DNA of 64,000 bases from Parelaphostrongylus tenuis. Its lineage: Eukaryota > Nematoda > Chromadorea > Rhabditida > Metastrongylidae. Under the pieces are notes generated by a model. That model made no database searches, had not been told where the DNA came from, and saw only the letters and a list, made by a program, of their open reading frames with translations. The DNA is taken from the NCBI GenBank assembly GCA_019055375.1, contig JAHQIW010007378.1, positions 62,001 to 126,000 of the forward strand. Direction: 5' to 3'. A program made the translations under genes and the position numbers. Positions 45,835-57,718 of the stretch are shown here, one piece after another. Positions within the stretch are counted from its first letter, which is position 1, and every line of letters starts with the position of its first letter.

Positions 45835-46070
45835 TTGTTTAAAGGCCTTTCTCGGTGGACAGAACTTTTTCTTCGATTATTGGAATTCATTTGAAAGCTT
45901 AAATCTCTACAATTTCAACACTATGTTTGTTTTTCGAGAAAGCCCTTTTATTACTGGTAGCAACGAAATTAAAATTATTTTTCACACTCAGCTTACTTTA
46001 TATGCTCTGCCGGGGCTTGTATATGACTGTTCACTAACTAAACTCTTACTAGTGCTTCGATAGCGCGAAT
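45835..46070. mobile_element. Degenerate M1-family end
   Basis: AATTCATTTGAAAGCTTAAATC, GTTTTTCGAGAAAGCCCTTTT and TTTTTCACACTCAGC follow the order of the M1 left arm, strongly decayed. Confidence 0.4.
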
Positions 46071-47079
46071 TTCGAAGACTTCGATGCTGCTGTAATTGGT
46101 TTATTCCAATGCTTATCACAGAAGTCTGTATAAGCTAAAAGACTACTACGTTTCGCATTCAAGGTTTTTATCGTACAGAAAAGCGATATATGCACGAAAA
46201 AACATATGTCTATGTAGGAAAAATCACGGAGTATCAGAGACACAAAAAACCTGAAGTTTCACCCTCCAAACTGAGGAAAAACCCCAGCTGAATAGCGAAA
46301 ATCGCGCGATTTCGGCGAGTTGCGTTGTGTGATCGATCAACTGCCGTCCCTAAGAGGTTAACCTCCGTCCTATAATAGATCAGTGCTTCTTCTTGATGAA
46401 TAGATGCTAAGATTGTTCGTAGTCTGCCGAAAACGACATCGAAACTAACAAAGACCTCAATGAGGTCGCACAGAAAACAGATCCTTCATAATGAGGAGGA
46501 TCTTGAAGTGAAACTAACCGTCGTCGCACACGAACATGAGACTTCCCAAAGCGCTATGGATTTTTAGCAAAGATCCAAAATGAGGGATGACTGGGATGAG
46601 TGCGTCACAGCCGCGTCGTGTGATCTCGCCACCAGATCGATTCTTGATCTGCGCAAGGCCCAGTCCTTGCCCATGTAAGACCACGTGCGGACAATCGCTA
46701 CGTCTCACTGCAGGACCACCAAGCTCTAGGAAACGGTGAGTACTTGGTAGAAGCTGATCGCTATTCGATTTGACCCCCGAGGACGGCAGTGATCGATCGA
46801 TCGCCTAGCGCAGCTCGCAAGAGGCGCATGATTTTCATTATTGGATTGGGGGTTTTTTTCCTATTTGGGTAGTATAACTTTGGATTTGTTGTATTACTCT
46901 GATGCTTCATTATTTTCTTTACATGATCATATATTTTCCGTGCACATGTGACTTTTTTGTACGATTAGAACTTTGACTGCAAAACGTAGTCTTCTTTTTG
47001 ATCACACAGCGTTGTGTAACAGCCTTTCGAAAAATCAATTACAGCATCGAAACTGTCAGAATTTGGGCTATTGATTGAC

Positions 47080-48440
47080 TAGTAACAGCTTAGCGAAGAG
47101 CAGTATACAAGCCTTAATCGAGAAAGTAAAGCACACTGAGTGTGAAACATAATTTGATTTTCGCTTCTCTAACGTAATAAAGAGGCCTTTTCAGGAACCA
47201 AACAATGCGTTAAGATCGCAGAGATTCAGTCTTTCGAATGATAACCAAGTGCTTAAAAAAAAGTTTTGTCCACAGAGAAAAGCCTTCAAACAGTCGTGTA
47301 CCTCAGCTGGTGCACGTCGTCCCTTAGAGGCTAACATTCACGTAATGAGTCGCGTTCGATTTGGTTATGAAAGTGTTTGGCTGATTGCACGTCAGCTGAC
47401 CCTTGCAGGGCCTGAAGAGGGCAAAACCGACCCCAAATGTTGGCAACTATTGAACAGCCTCGTGTCTGCTCATCAGGGAAGAATAGGTGCGGAAAATCAC
47501 ACACCTCTTTCTCTAAGCTCCAGTTACGCCCCGCGATTCCATTGGCATCCGTTTTTAAAACTTCCCAAACTTTTAGCGTAAACAAACTGAATTCATTTTC
47601 TTGAATAGACACTTTTCCTGTTTACTGGTGATTTATGATGTTGCCCGTGTGGACACGGGTGTGCTTTTCCCTAGTTATTTGGTCGGGACTTCCGCGGACC
47701 CAAACTGGGCGTGTCCAGCACGTTGTGCTAGGGGATCGAGCCGTCAACCGTTTCCCGATGGACGGGTGTCGAGTGGGGGAGAGTGAGACAGCAGTGCCTA
47801 CCACATTGAGGTCAGAGTTGCAGAGCAACGAGGGGTGGAACAGCTCCCATGCTGGCGATTGGAGCCCATGTCAGTTAGGCACGCTCAATGAGGGTTCGCG
47901 GAAGTCAACCGGTAAACGAGCGAAATCCACATTCTTAGACCCAAATTAATGCGACGACACAACATTATAACGCTCGGAATTTATGCTCCAGATTGTTCTT
48001 AGTAGTGTCGTCGGAGCTTTCACATCGTCGCGCGGCGAGTCGGCGGCGAACACTCCGCCGTGGCGAGTGGGTCGTGCTGCCGTTCATCGCGAGAAAACTC
48101 TCTGGTTCGATCCTCTACCACAACTCTACAAGTAGGTTTTCTGGAGTTATATTTGTGATGTCAGTTAGGCATCTCTTACTTGTTTACGCCGGTTATTTAG
48201 GATCACACCCATGTGGACACGTGTAACCCTCCTCCCCCAGTTATATGCCGAGATGGCCGTGTAATAGGAGCAACTTCGACTCACTCGGAGGACTCAACGC
48301 CGCAGGTATAATCTCGTTTAAGTTATGTCCTATTCTATCTGCATTCAAAATTTCTGACCAGGCGTCAGCGATAGCGTCTACACGTTCCACACCGTTGATG
48401 GTGGTCGCTGACAGATGATTGCGTTGTAGCGTAGAAAGCA
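47080..48440. repeat. Dispersed direct duplicate, copy A (copy B at 50990-51915)
   Basis: Shares CCTTCAAACAGTCGTGT, CTCAGCTGGTnCAnGTCGTC, CCCTTAGAGGCTAACAT, GACCCAAATTAAT, GTAGTGTCGTnGGAGCTT, TGGTTCGATCC and CACTCGGAGGACTCAAC with copy B in the same order. It differs mainly by the insertion at 47610-47935. No intact gene is seen. Confidence 0.85.
47610..47935. mobile_element. Insertion in copy A, SINE family 3
   Basis: Absent from copy B at 51500-51530. It contains GACTTCCGCGGACCC near the left, GGATCGAGCCGTCAACC as B-box-like word, and an inverted-type end GTTCGCGGAAGTCAACCGG. The comparison with the empty site gives the approximate borders. Confidence 0.65.
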
Positions 48441-50077
48441 TGGTGTCGGAATAGGCAGCAGTAGCTCAACAGTTCAGGCACGCGCACTCTGGGTTTTTGG
48501 GATTATGTCATATTTTGGTCCTGATCGACTTCGATTTCGATGGAATATTACAGATGAGACTTCTATAAATACTCCTAGAGTGGAACGAACTCGCATGTAT
48601 CAAAATATGTATGTTTCAATGAGAAAGCCACATTGTTGTGAAGGGAAACGTATTTTCAGCTGCAGTATCACATATCACAATATTTCTATAAACTTGCTTA
48701 TAGATGAATGAAAAATTTCCACTTTTGATTATGAATTGTGCAGACTGTAGTAATATTTTGTGAAATAATGCGCTTATTTTCGCTAGACTTTCAGTAATCA
48801 ATCAAAGTTTGAAATAAGGGGATTTCTGGGTTGAGCTTTATTTATAACTGCGTTTTGCTTCTGCACTAGATAGTCCGTTATCTGAACTTTACACTGGCGT
48901 TTTTGGAGCTTATGCAATTGATTTTTGATTTTTATGCAGATTTATTCTTATGAAAGGACAGATTATTTACTGGAGAAACGCATTTTATGCATGGAGAATG
49001 TCCATGTGTTCCAATAATCCCCACCTATCAAATCGGAAGCTAATCCTTGAGAAAACCAAATCAGTTTCGTGCATTCCTATCGCCCGTTTTATGAGAAGTT
49101 AACTCGAGAACACATTTTCTACAATGTGTACTTCGTAGAGGGAATGAGAAGTACCCCAACACTTGCTATGAATCCGCGTTCAATAGGAAAACAACAAAAT
49201 GAAATTACTTCCAATTTTAGGCCCGGAGTTGTACTGTACAGGCAAAAGTATCCAACTCCTTTGAATTCGGGAACTATATTTATAGGAATTAACAAAACCA
49301 GCGTGTGACTAAACCTATGATAAGCTTAGCATGGAAAAAACCTCAAACTTTTGTTTGAACGCGTAGGCAGAAGAACCGAAACAAATCGTGCGGTGGAGGG
49401 AATACTCCCACTAGTGAAAACGATACCCATTGGGAGCAGTTGGACAACATAGAGATCCCTGTTTTACTGTTAGACGTCTAACCGCCTGTATGTGGTCACA
49501 TTAGAATTATTAGTAGACTGGGGATTTGTTCGGGCACTTAAAGTCTTCTTGAGGGCATCAAGTGAAAGAAATACGTAGAGGACGTAAACGGTACAAATAT
49601 CCAGTGTCAAAATCACCACGATAAAACGTGCTCACAGCACAGAATAAACTCGCGTAAAGAAAAGTCAATACTTATGAATCAATAGAACAAGGTCTTTTTT
49701 TAATTCGAAAAGGTCCAACTCCAGTAGTTCACTCATAATCGAAAAATTCTTGAGAGTTATTGATGAGGTGGCATCGCATGCAGTGTGGAGCATCATTTCT
49801 GACAAACAGTTGATCGATTTCTCATGTCCGCTCACTATCATGACTTTGGGGTATATCATAAAATGAAACAGTTTCGCAAATGGAGGAGTTTCATCGTAAT
49901 CTTTGAATTCGGAAGAACAAACCGATAAAGTGCTTGATTGTTTGGTTATTACTCATATGCGGCAATGAATAAGAACAAGAAATTGTCATTAGAGAAATAA
50001 AGCATAAATATGCTTGAGTAATCAGTGAATATGGATAAGATAGCATAAAAGTATTCAATAACAATATGAAACACCCC
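48441..50077. other. No recognisable feature
   Basis: AT-rich; open frames at 48505-48711 and 49069-49308 have no recognisable family and no convincing splice context. Confidence 0.4.
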
Positions 50078-50650
50078 ATTGTCCTAATCAGTTTGAATGG
50101 AAACAAAAGGACGCTGTCTCTGAAGAGATCTGAACAGTAGTTGTGAGTGTGTTCTTTTGACTACTATTTCGAGTGTTTCATTAAGATGACGCTCAAATTT
50201 CAATATATCTCATAACTATTATTTGGGCCAACATGTCATGTGGTCTGTTGAATGGGCTGACTTATAGAGCCCGATACATGTGTTTCGCCCTTGATGGTCT
50301 CATCAGTCAGGCCTTTTTGTCTTTGGCCAATGTTCTCGGGGCGCTCGGCCCCTACACTAAGAGTAGGCGACGGCGAACATTTTACCTTGTAAGTCAAGTA
50401 AAATTATCACTGAACAGACAGTGTTGTACACTCGATTGTTCTTTGATTTACATTTTTTCAATATTATACCTTTATTTTAACAGACCACATGACATGGTGG
50501 CTCAGACAATAATAATGAGATATATTGAAATTTGAGCGTTGTCTTAATAAAGCACTCGAAATAGAAGTCAAAACAACACACTCGAAAGTACTGTTGAGAT
50601 CTCTTCAAAGACAGCGTCCTTGTGTTTCCATTCAAACTGATTAGGACAAT
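50078..50650. mobile_element. Foldback/MITE with 172-bp inverted arms
   Basis: Arms 50078-50249 and 50479-50650 run as inverted copies from ATTGTCCTAATCAGTTTGAA through GACGCTGTCT, AGAGATCTGAACAGTA and CAATATATCTCATAA to TGTCATGTGGTCTGTT. The ~230-bp centre differs. Left-arm-like fragments recur at 58740-58835. Confidence 0.9.
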
Positions 50651-50696
50651 TATGTCGTTCGAATAATCCTTCGTTAAAGAAAAAGAACACTTTCAG

Positions 50697-50901
50697 GTGG
50701 TTCCGCACACTCTCTTTGAGAGAGCTGTTGCTAGATTTAGAAGACTCATGCAAAGATTGGCATACTGGCTGGCCGATGCGGGACGGCAAAGGTTCCACGT
50801 TGATGCGGATCGCCAGCGCGAGAGAGTGGACAGCGACGAACAGTTGTTCCACGACGGCACCGATACCGACATGGTCAGCGACTGTTCTCCATAAAACATC
50901 G
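50697..50901 (+). other. GC-rich exon-like block beside a foldback element
   Basis: A 205-nt GC-rich block stands out from AT-rich surroundings and is bounded by TTTCAG on the left and GTGAGT on the right. Two plus-strand frames are nearly or fully open (one reads LFERAVARFRRLMQRLAYWL, the other LLLDLEDSCKDWHTGWPMRD), and the minus strand is open too. I recognise no family in any of them. It may be a captured exon carried by repeats or a noncoding repeat unit. Confidence 0.3.
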
Positions 50902-50989
50902 GTGAGTAGAAAACACCGCATTATTCTGATATCGATGTTGAATTTGTGCAGTAGGTTTGAAATTATTTTGAAGATTTGTAATGTCGAAC

Positions 50990-51915
50990 TAGCAAGAGTT
51001 GAGCAAAGAGCTATGTACAAGTTCCAATCCAGCAAATAAAGCAAACTAGGTGTAAGACATAATTTTATTTTCCTTTTACAACGTAATGCGAAGGTTTTTC
51101 CAGGATTTAGACGCCGTATCAAGATCGCTGAGATTCAACATTTCGAATGCTTACTAAGTACCTCAGAGAACAGCTTTCTCCAAAGATAAAGACCTTCAAA
51201 CAGTCGTGTGACTCAGCTGGTACATGTCGTCCCTTAGAGGCTAACATACACGCAATGTGTCGCGCTCGATTTGCTTTGAAAGTGTTTGACTGAGTGCACG
51301 TCAACTGACTCTTCCAGGACCTGAAAAAGGCAAAATCGCCCTCAAATGTGGCCGGTTATTGAACAGTCTCGTGCTTGTCGTCAGAAAAGAACAGGTGCGA
51401 AACATCACAGATTCCTCTCCGATCCCCAGTGCCCTCGCTAATTCCATTGCTATCCGTTTCCAGAGCCTCCCATCTTTTAGCTCAAACAAGCGAAATTCAT
51501 ATTCCGAATAGCTACCTGACTTTCACGGACCCAAATTAATTCCGCGACACAACATGACAGCGTTTAGATTCTGTGCTCCAAATTGTTCTCAGTAGTGTCG
51601 TTGGAGCTTGTACATCGTCGCGCATGAGGCAACTCGGCGGCGAGCAGTTCTCCGTGCAAATGGCTTGTGCTGCCATTCATCCTGAAGGTTCTTGGTTCGA
51701 TCCCCTACCACAACGCTTAGCTGTGGTTTTATCTGAGGTTATCTTTCTGATGTCGATTGGACATCTCTTACTGTTTACTGTTATTTAGGATGACACCCGT
51801 GTGGCCGGGAGTACCTTATTCCTCCAGTTAGATGACGAGACCGTCCTTTAAGAAGGAAGCAACCGAATCACTCGGAGGACTCAACTCGGCAGGTAATATC
51901 TCATTTGATTTATGT
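50990..51915. repeat. Dispersed direct duplicate, copy B
   Basis: Counterpart of 47080-48440 lacking the 0.3 kb insertion. Confidence 0.85.
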
Positions 51916-51946
51916 CCTTTTCGGTTCTTTCTCAATAGTAAGGAGC

Positions 51947-52580
51947 GGATGAAAAACCTACCTCATTTGCTGGACAAGATTTTTTAAAGAAGTGTTGGTA
52001 ACTATTCGAAAGCTGAGACTTCATGCTACGGCCCCAAGTCGCCGGCTTTCGAAAAAGTCTTTTTTTTTGACGTTGCTATAGGAGGAAATTTCTTGCCTTC
52101 GGACACGCATGATTCTCGTCGGGCAGAGCTCTTTCTTCGCACTATTAGTAAACATTCGATAACATAGTCGAACTTGATCCCAACGTTGTGCTTAAATCCT
52201 GACAAACCCGTTTCTCTGAAATTCAGCAGGTAAAGTATGCTGCAACGCAGGTGTTAATAGTCGAATACGTTGCGTTATGGCTAATTTTACCTTCTGTGTT
52301 TTATAGAAACGGCCTTTTCAGGATATAAGCACACCCTTGGGATCGAATTTGATTATGCTATCTAAATGTTACTGATAGTGCAGAGGGAAAGCTCTGTCTG
52401 ACGTGAAATTTGATCTTCTTGTGGTACCTTATTTCGAATTTTGCAGCGTTATAAAAGGGTGTTTTGGAAAATCGGCGAGGTGGGGCTGTAGCCTCAAGTC
52501 TAAGTTTTCGAATAATTACTAGCACTTCTATAAAAAGTTCCACTACAGCGAATGAGATCGGTTTTTCATTTGTCCGCTGT
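51947..52580. mobile_element. M1-family inverted-repeat transposon
   Basis: Left GCGGATGAAAAACCTACCTC, right GAGATCGGTTTTTCATTTGT; internal TIR words GAAAGCTGAGACTTCATGCT against AGCCTCAAGTCTAAGTTTTC. Confidence 0.82.
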
Positions 52581-52650
52581 TAATCAGAAGGAACCTCCTT
52601 TTCTATCTACATCCATTTCTTTGTTTTTTCAATTATGTATCTTATCTCGC

Positions 52651-53000
52651 TATTATTATTTGAGCCAACATGTCATGTGGGTCTGTTAAATGTACTGACT
52701 TATAGAGTCCAGTATACGTGTTTCAACCTTGACGGTCTTATCAGTCGTGCAGTTACCCTTCGTCTTTAGCTAATCCTCTCGGAGCGTTTAGTCGCCTATG
52801 CTAAGAGTAGGCGACGACGAACATTTTACACTGAATATCAAGTGAGATTTTCTGAGGGGACTGAGCGCTTGAGAGAATTGGTTAAAGACAAAGAGTAACT
52901 GCCCAACTGGTGAGACTTCCAAGGTCGAAACATGTGCTTTGGGCTCTATAAGTCAGCATATTTAACAGATCACCACGATATGTTGGCTCAAATAATAATA
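52651..53000. mobile_element. Foldback element with ~150-bp arms
   Basis: TATTATTATTTGAGCCAACA (52651-52670) is repeated inverted at 52981-53000. Arms continue inward through CTGACTTATAGAG and CAGTTACnCTTnGTCTTTA to about 52800 and 52853. It is related to the centre and inner arms of the element at 50078-50650. Confidence 0.85.
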
Positions 53001-53155
53001 ACGAAATATGTTGAAATTTGAGCGTGGTCTTAAGAAAACACTCGAAGCGAAAGGTATGACATGTATCTTATCTTATCTTATTATATGCTATCAGGATGTG
53101 TTAATATTTGAGAGTGGTCTCAAATTAGTCAATTAAAAGTGTTGATATCACCTGT

Positions 53156-53442
53156 TCACCTGTCATCCCGTTGGTCGTCGAGTGACTCGAGCGGGTACCA
53201 GCAGCTCTTCCATGTTTCCCTATCGCGTGCAAGAGTAGCCCAGTGGGTCCTCCTCGCTCTAGGGATTCGCTGAGCATCATATCTTTCTTCTATCGCTTTC
53301 GTGAAGAAATCGAACCAACGGGTCAGTGGTCTTCCTTTAGAACGCTTGACGTTCTGAGGAATCCAGTCGGTAACGGCTCTCGTCCATCGGTTGTCGTTGA
53401 AGGGTCTCACGTGTCCGGCCAATCTTATTTTCGATATGAGGT
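53156..53442 (-). mobile_element. 3' end of an RTE-type LINE retrotransposon
   Basis: A continuous minus-strand frame reads KIRLAGHVRPFNDNRWTRAV, then RGRPL-type GRPLTRWFDFFTKAI, then RRTHWATLARDRETW and a stop after DDQRDDR. This is the C-terminal region after the reverse transcriptase domain of RTE elements. Only about 95 codons survive, so it is a 5'-truncated copy. The frame is intact, suggesting a fairly young insertion. Confidence 0.85.
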
Positions 53443-54295
53443 CGATATGAAAGACAAATAATTTATTGAAATTCTTGAGATCTGATCTGTCGATTATACA
53501 AAAACTCCAAAGATAAAGCTTTACTCAGCGAGAAATCTTTGAATGAGAGACAAAAATTTGTTCCTGCTCTTTCAGCGCAACAGGTCATGATCATGAGAAA
53601 ATAGCGTATAGCATAGAGTTTCACCTGAAACTGAATATAGGTACCAGCGTTTATTACCAACTTCTCAAACCATTTGGAGCCCTTATCAACTGATTCCATT
53701 AGTAACCCTAGTGAGATGAAAAACATAACCTCTGGTATTCACCCCTGAGTTCTTTCAAAGACTGATTTGAGAGTAAGATGTCAAGTCAGGTCTTCTGAGT
53801 GTCTTCCTTATTGAATCCGCAAGTCTTAATTCTTCAGTGCAGTGAATAGACGTTTTTGTCAATATCTGTTTCCACAAATTACACAATAGCTTCCGACTTA
53901 ACGGCAAATGTGCCGGAATCAAGTACGCTTAGACCGTTGGGCCGCCTATCGTGCATAGACCCGGTTTTTCAACGTCGTTTCGCAAGGCTTTTGAGTGTGT
54001 GGATTGCTTGTCGATTTGACTTCTTCATGGTCTTAAGAAGGCAAAAGCACTATGAATCAGTCAGTATTGTTGTGAATGAATCTTATCAACAAACTCACAT
54101 CATGCCTATCAATAAAATGGTAAATAGAGCACGCGTCCCCCCGGTAAAAGTTTTGCACATCACTTTACATCAATGGGCTATATCTATAACATCATGCCAC
54201 AGCTAAAGGCGGTCAAATAAAAAGCATTCTGATTGATTATTGATACTCAACATCTTTGTTTTTTCATTGTCGACATATGTCGAAATGGTTTATTC

Positions 54296-55075
54296 GGTTA
54301 TGAGGGGGAAAATAAGAAGCCGATCTTGTCCGCTGGAGAGCAATGTTTCATAGTAGTGTAAAAGCCGAGGCTGGAGGCTACAGCTCCACGTTGGCGGTTT
54401 TCGAAAAACCCTCTTTTTGGCGTTACTACAGTAGGAGATTTCTTGCGTTGTAGGCTCGCATATTTCTCGCCAGCTAGAGCTCTTTCTTTGGATTATTGGA
54501 GAGCATCCAATGTAGTAATCGTTTCTGATTCCGACGCTGTGCTTATATCCTGAAAAGACCTTTTCTTTGATACGCAGCAGGCAAAAATCCCATGTGCGAT
54601 TATGGGACAATCCGTCCAATTCACGTGCCTGTGCGTGAGGTGGCCACGTGAACTGCTCAAGCGACGCTTCTATACGCGTTCATATGCCTGGAAAATCGAT
54701 GATCATCGCGGTCGAACGTGGTCGACTCACGCGCTCACGTGAATTGGCCAAAGACCCCTTGATCGTGGATGGGAATTCAACTTATTTCATTTGCTGTTTT
54801 GCAGAGAAATTTTCAGAATATAAGAGTAGAGTTGGAATCAGAAATGATTACTCTATCGAATGATTACTAATACTGCAAGAAATATGCGGGTGTGAGACAA
54901 AATTTTTTTCGTCGATGCTACACCGCTATAAAGAGGTGTTTTGGAAAATCAGCGTTACGTGGAGCTATAGTGGAGGTATAGCCTCAAATCTCAGCTTTCG
55001 AATGGTTAGTAACGCTCCTATGAAAAGTTTTTCTCCAGCGATTGAGGTTGGTTCTTCATTTGTCCTCTCATAACT
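54296..55075. mobile_element. M1-family inverted-repeat transposon
   Basis: GTTATGAGGGGGAAAATAAG at the left and CTTCATTTGTCCTCTCATAAC at the right are inverted ends. The interior shares CTCACGTGAATTGGCCAAAG with the 55744 copy. Confidence 0.8.
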
Positions 55076-55743
55076 GCGAAGAACTGTCGAAATGTGCGAT
55101 TTCATTTTTCGTTTACGTGTTTTATGGATACTCCCAACGTCTTCCTTCTGACTACTCCTCCAAGTGGTGGGAGGTCCTCATGTTCGTGCGACGCCACAGT
55201 CCTGCTGGCCTTTTTTTTTAAATAAAAACCTTCAGTTGTACCCATTGGTAAAGAGAAAATCAATTCTAATATGCATCTTCAGCTTGATCAAATGTCTCGA
55301 ATCGGGGTCCACGCAGAAAATGTTTAATTGAGCGGAAACGAGGACTATAATCGGACTGTGCGCATTTGGACTGAAGGCTGGGTGCGGCAAGACCTCGACT
55401 CTCTTCAATTCATCAGACTTTTCCTACGTACTCTTTGCGGTGTGAGGTTTGGCATTGTCTTGCTGAAACAGCGCGCGCTTTCGATGAATCATTATCGGGT
55501 ACATATCCTTCAACGCATTCTAAAAGAGAGTTTTTGTGGAAATTTCCATGAAAATATTCCTGCGACATTCCCATGAAATCACAACAATCAATGATGTGTG
55601 AAACAAACTAATTTTTGGACTTTTCGCGAGTTAAGAAATTTTTTTAACCTAGTAATATGTCACAACGAGCCATTTTACCTTTGATATAAGTCAACTATGG
55701 CATCACGGGTGAGGCCTTACAATGCTAGCGCTGAATAGCGGTT

Positions 55744-56556
55744 CTACTCGGTTATGAGCGGACAAGTGAAAAACCGACCTCATTGCTCGACAGGAACTTT
55801 CCATAGCACTGTCAGTGACTGTTCGAAAGTGAAGCTTCAATCTACAGCCACATGTCGCCGGTTTTTCGAGACATCCTCTTATAACGCTGCAAAATTCACA
55901 CAACCATGTCTCAATGGGCCTCTTTCTCGCCGATCAGAGCTCTTTCTTGAGACTGTTAGTTATCATTCGATAGCATATCATTGCTGATTTCAATTCTGTC
56001 CTTATATCCTAATAATACCGTTTCTCTGCAAAGCAGCACGTTATATAAGTTGAATTCGCATGTGCGACGAAGGGGGTCTTTGGAAAATTCACGCGACGTT
56101 GGCTGTGGCGGTCACGTGTGATGACGCGATGTTGCAAGACAGCAAGACAGGTGCAAGGTCTACGATTATTGCGTCAGCGGCACGTGGCCACCTCGGACAG
56201 CGTCGTGTGAATTGGTCAAAGGTCCCCTTGGTCGTACATGCAAATTTAATTTATTTTACCTGCCGCGTGCTAGAGAAACTGCCTTTTCAGAATATAAGCA
56301 CAGCATTGGAATCAGCATCGATTTCGCTTTTGTATGATTACTAATAGTCCGAAGAAAGAGCTCTGTCCGGCGAGAAATGTGCGCTTCTGCAGCGCAATAT
56401 TTCCTTCTATAACAACGTCAAAAAAAGATTTTTCGAAAACGGGCGTGGTAGTGGTGTAGCCTGAAATCATAGCTCTTGAATGCTCACTAACACTTTTGTG
56501 AAGAGTACTTGTTAAGCGAATGAGGTTCGTTATTCATTTGTGCCCTCGTAACCGAA
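55744..56556. mobile_element. M1-family inverted-repeat transposon
   Basis: CTCGGTTATGAGCGGACAAG and TTCATTTGTGCCCTCGTAAC are the inverted ends; interior GTGTGAATTGGTCAAAGGTC as in the neighbouring copy. The two copies are about 670 bp apart in the same orientation. Confidence 0.82.
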
Positions 56557-56909
56557 TTGAACCGAATAACGCGTTTATGCATAGCCACTGTACATGGACT
56601 GACAATCGAGTTACTATGGTGAACGTTGTTTCATTAGTGATTGTCTTCCTTATCCCATTTTTACACTTCTGCGTTGTTGATAATAGTTTTTACTGTGATG
56701 ATTTAGGGAATGTCCGATGAGGAATTATCTCAAATTCGTCCACATCACAAAGGCATGTAAAACTTTTGTCACCGACTTAGGATTAACAAAAGGGAGATTG
56801 GTACCCACATTGAAACATATCCGAAGCGCTTGATGAATCTCATCTATAACATTCGCTTCTTTCCTTACTGACATCCGCAGTATATTCAGTATCAATGAAT
56901 CCTTATCTC

Positions 56910-57718
56910 TGGTATTTTACTGATTGTTGTGTCGTTATAGAGTTATCAATGTTTCCACACATTTTCTTTGTTTGTATAGTTCTCCTAGAGATAGCTTTTT
57001 ATAAAATATCTTTCCTTGGTACTTTCAATGACTAACTCGTATATATATAATATCCGTGGCGCGATTTTCATTAACAGAGAGATTATATGCTTTTACTGAT
57101 TGTTTTATCGTTATAGAGTTATCAATGTCTCTACACATCTTCTCTGCTTGTATAGTTGTTCTCGAAATAACTTCTAATAAGATATTTTTCCTTGATGCTT
57201 TCAATGATTAACTCCTATATATAACATCCGTGGCGCATTTTTAATTAATAGAAAGATTATTTATGATTGTTTAGCAAAGCATTTAATCTCGCATTTCTGG
57301 TATTTTACTGATTGTTGTGTCGTTATAGAGTTATCAATGTCTCTACACATCTTCTCTGCTTGTATAGTTGTTCTCGAAATAACTTCTAATAAGATATTTT
57401 TCCTTGATACTTTCAATGATTAACTCCTATATATAACATCCGTGGCGCATTTTTAATTAATAGAAAGATTATTTATGATTGTTTAGCAAAGCATTTAATC
57501 TCGCATTTCTGGTATTTTACTGATTGTTGTGTCGTTATAGAGTTATCAATGTTTCTACACATCTTCTCTGCTTGTATAATTGTTCTCGAAATAACTTCTA
57601 ATAAAATATTTTTCCTTAATACTTTCAATGATCAAATCGTTTATATAACATTAGTGGCGCAATTTCCATTAACGGAGAGAATATTTGTGCGTGTTGAGCA
57701 AAACATTCAATCTCGCAT
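56910..57718. repeat. Tandem repeat (satellite-like), about 4 copies of ~212 bp
   Basis: The anchor word TTATCAATGT occurs at 56943, 57119, 57331 and 57543, giving periods of 176, 212 and 212. Copies 2 and 3 are almost identical; copies 1 and 4 are more diverged. AT-rich, no coding content. Confidence 0.92.

Larger units (their letters stand above)
42638..47079. other. Upstream flank of DDX54: repeats, no recognised gene
   Basis: Contains the SINE-type elements listed separately and a GA microsatellite. A GC-richer patch at 46280-46800 has an open minus-strand frame (46514-46708) ending at a GTTAGT donor-like site; I recognise no family in it. Confidence 0.4.

Noticed and set aside
50568..51122. 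184-codon minus-strand frame
   Set aside because: It runs from the foldback arm through the GC-rich block into the dispersed duplicate, i.e. across unrelated repeats.
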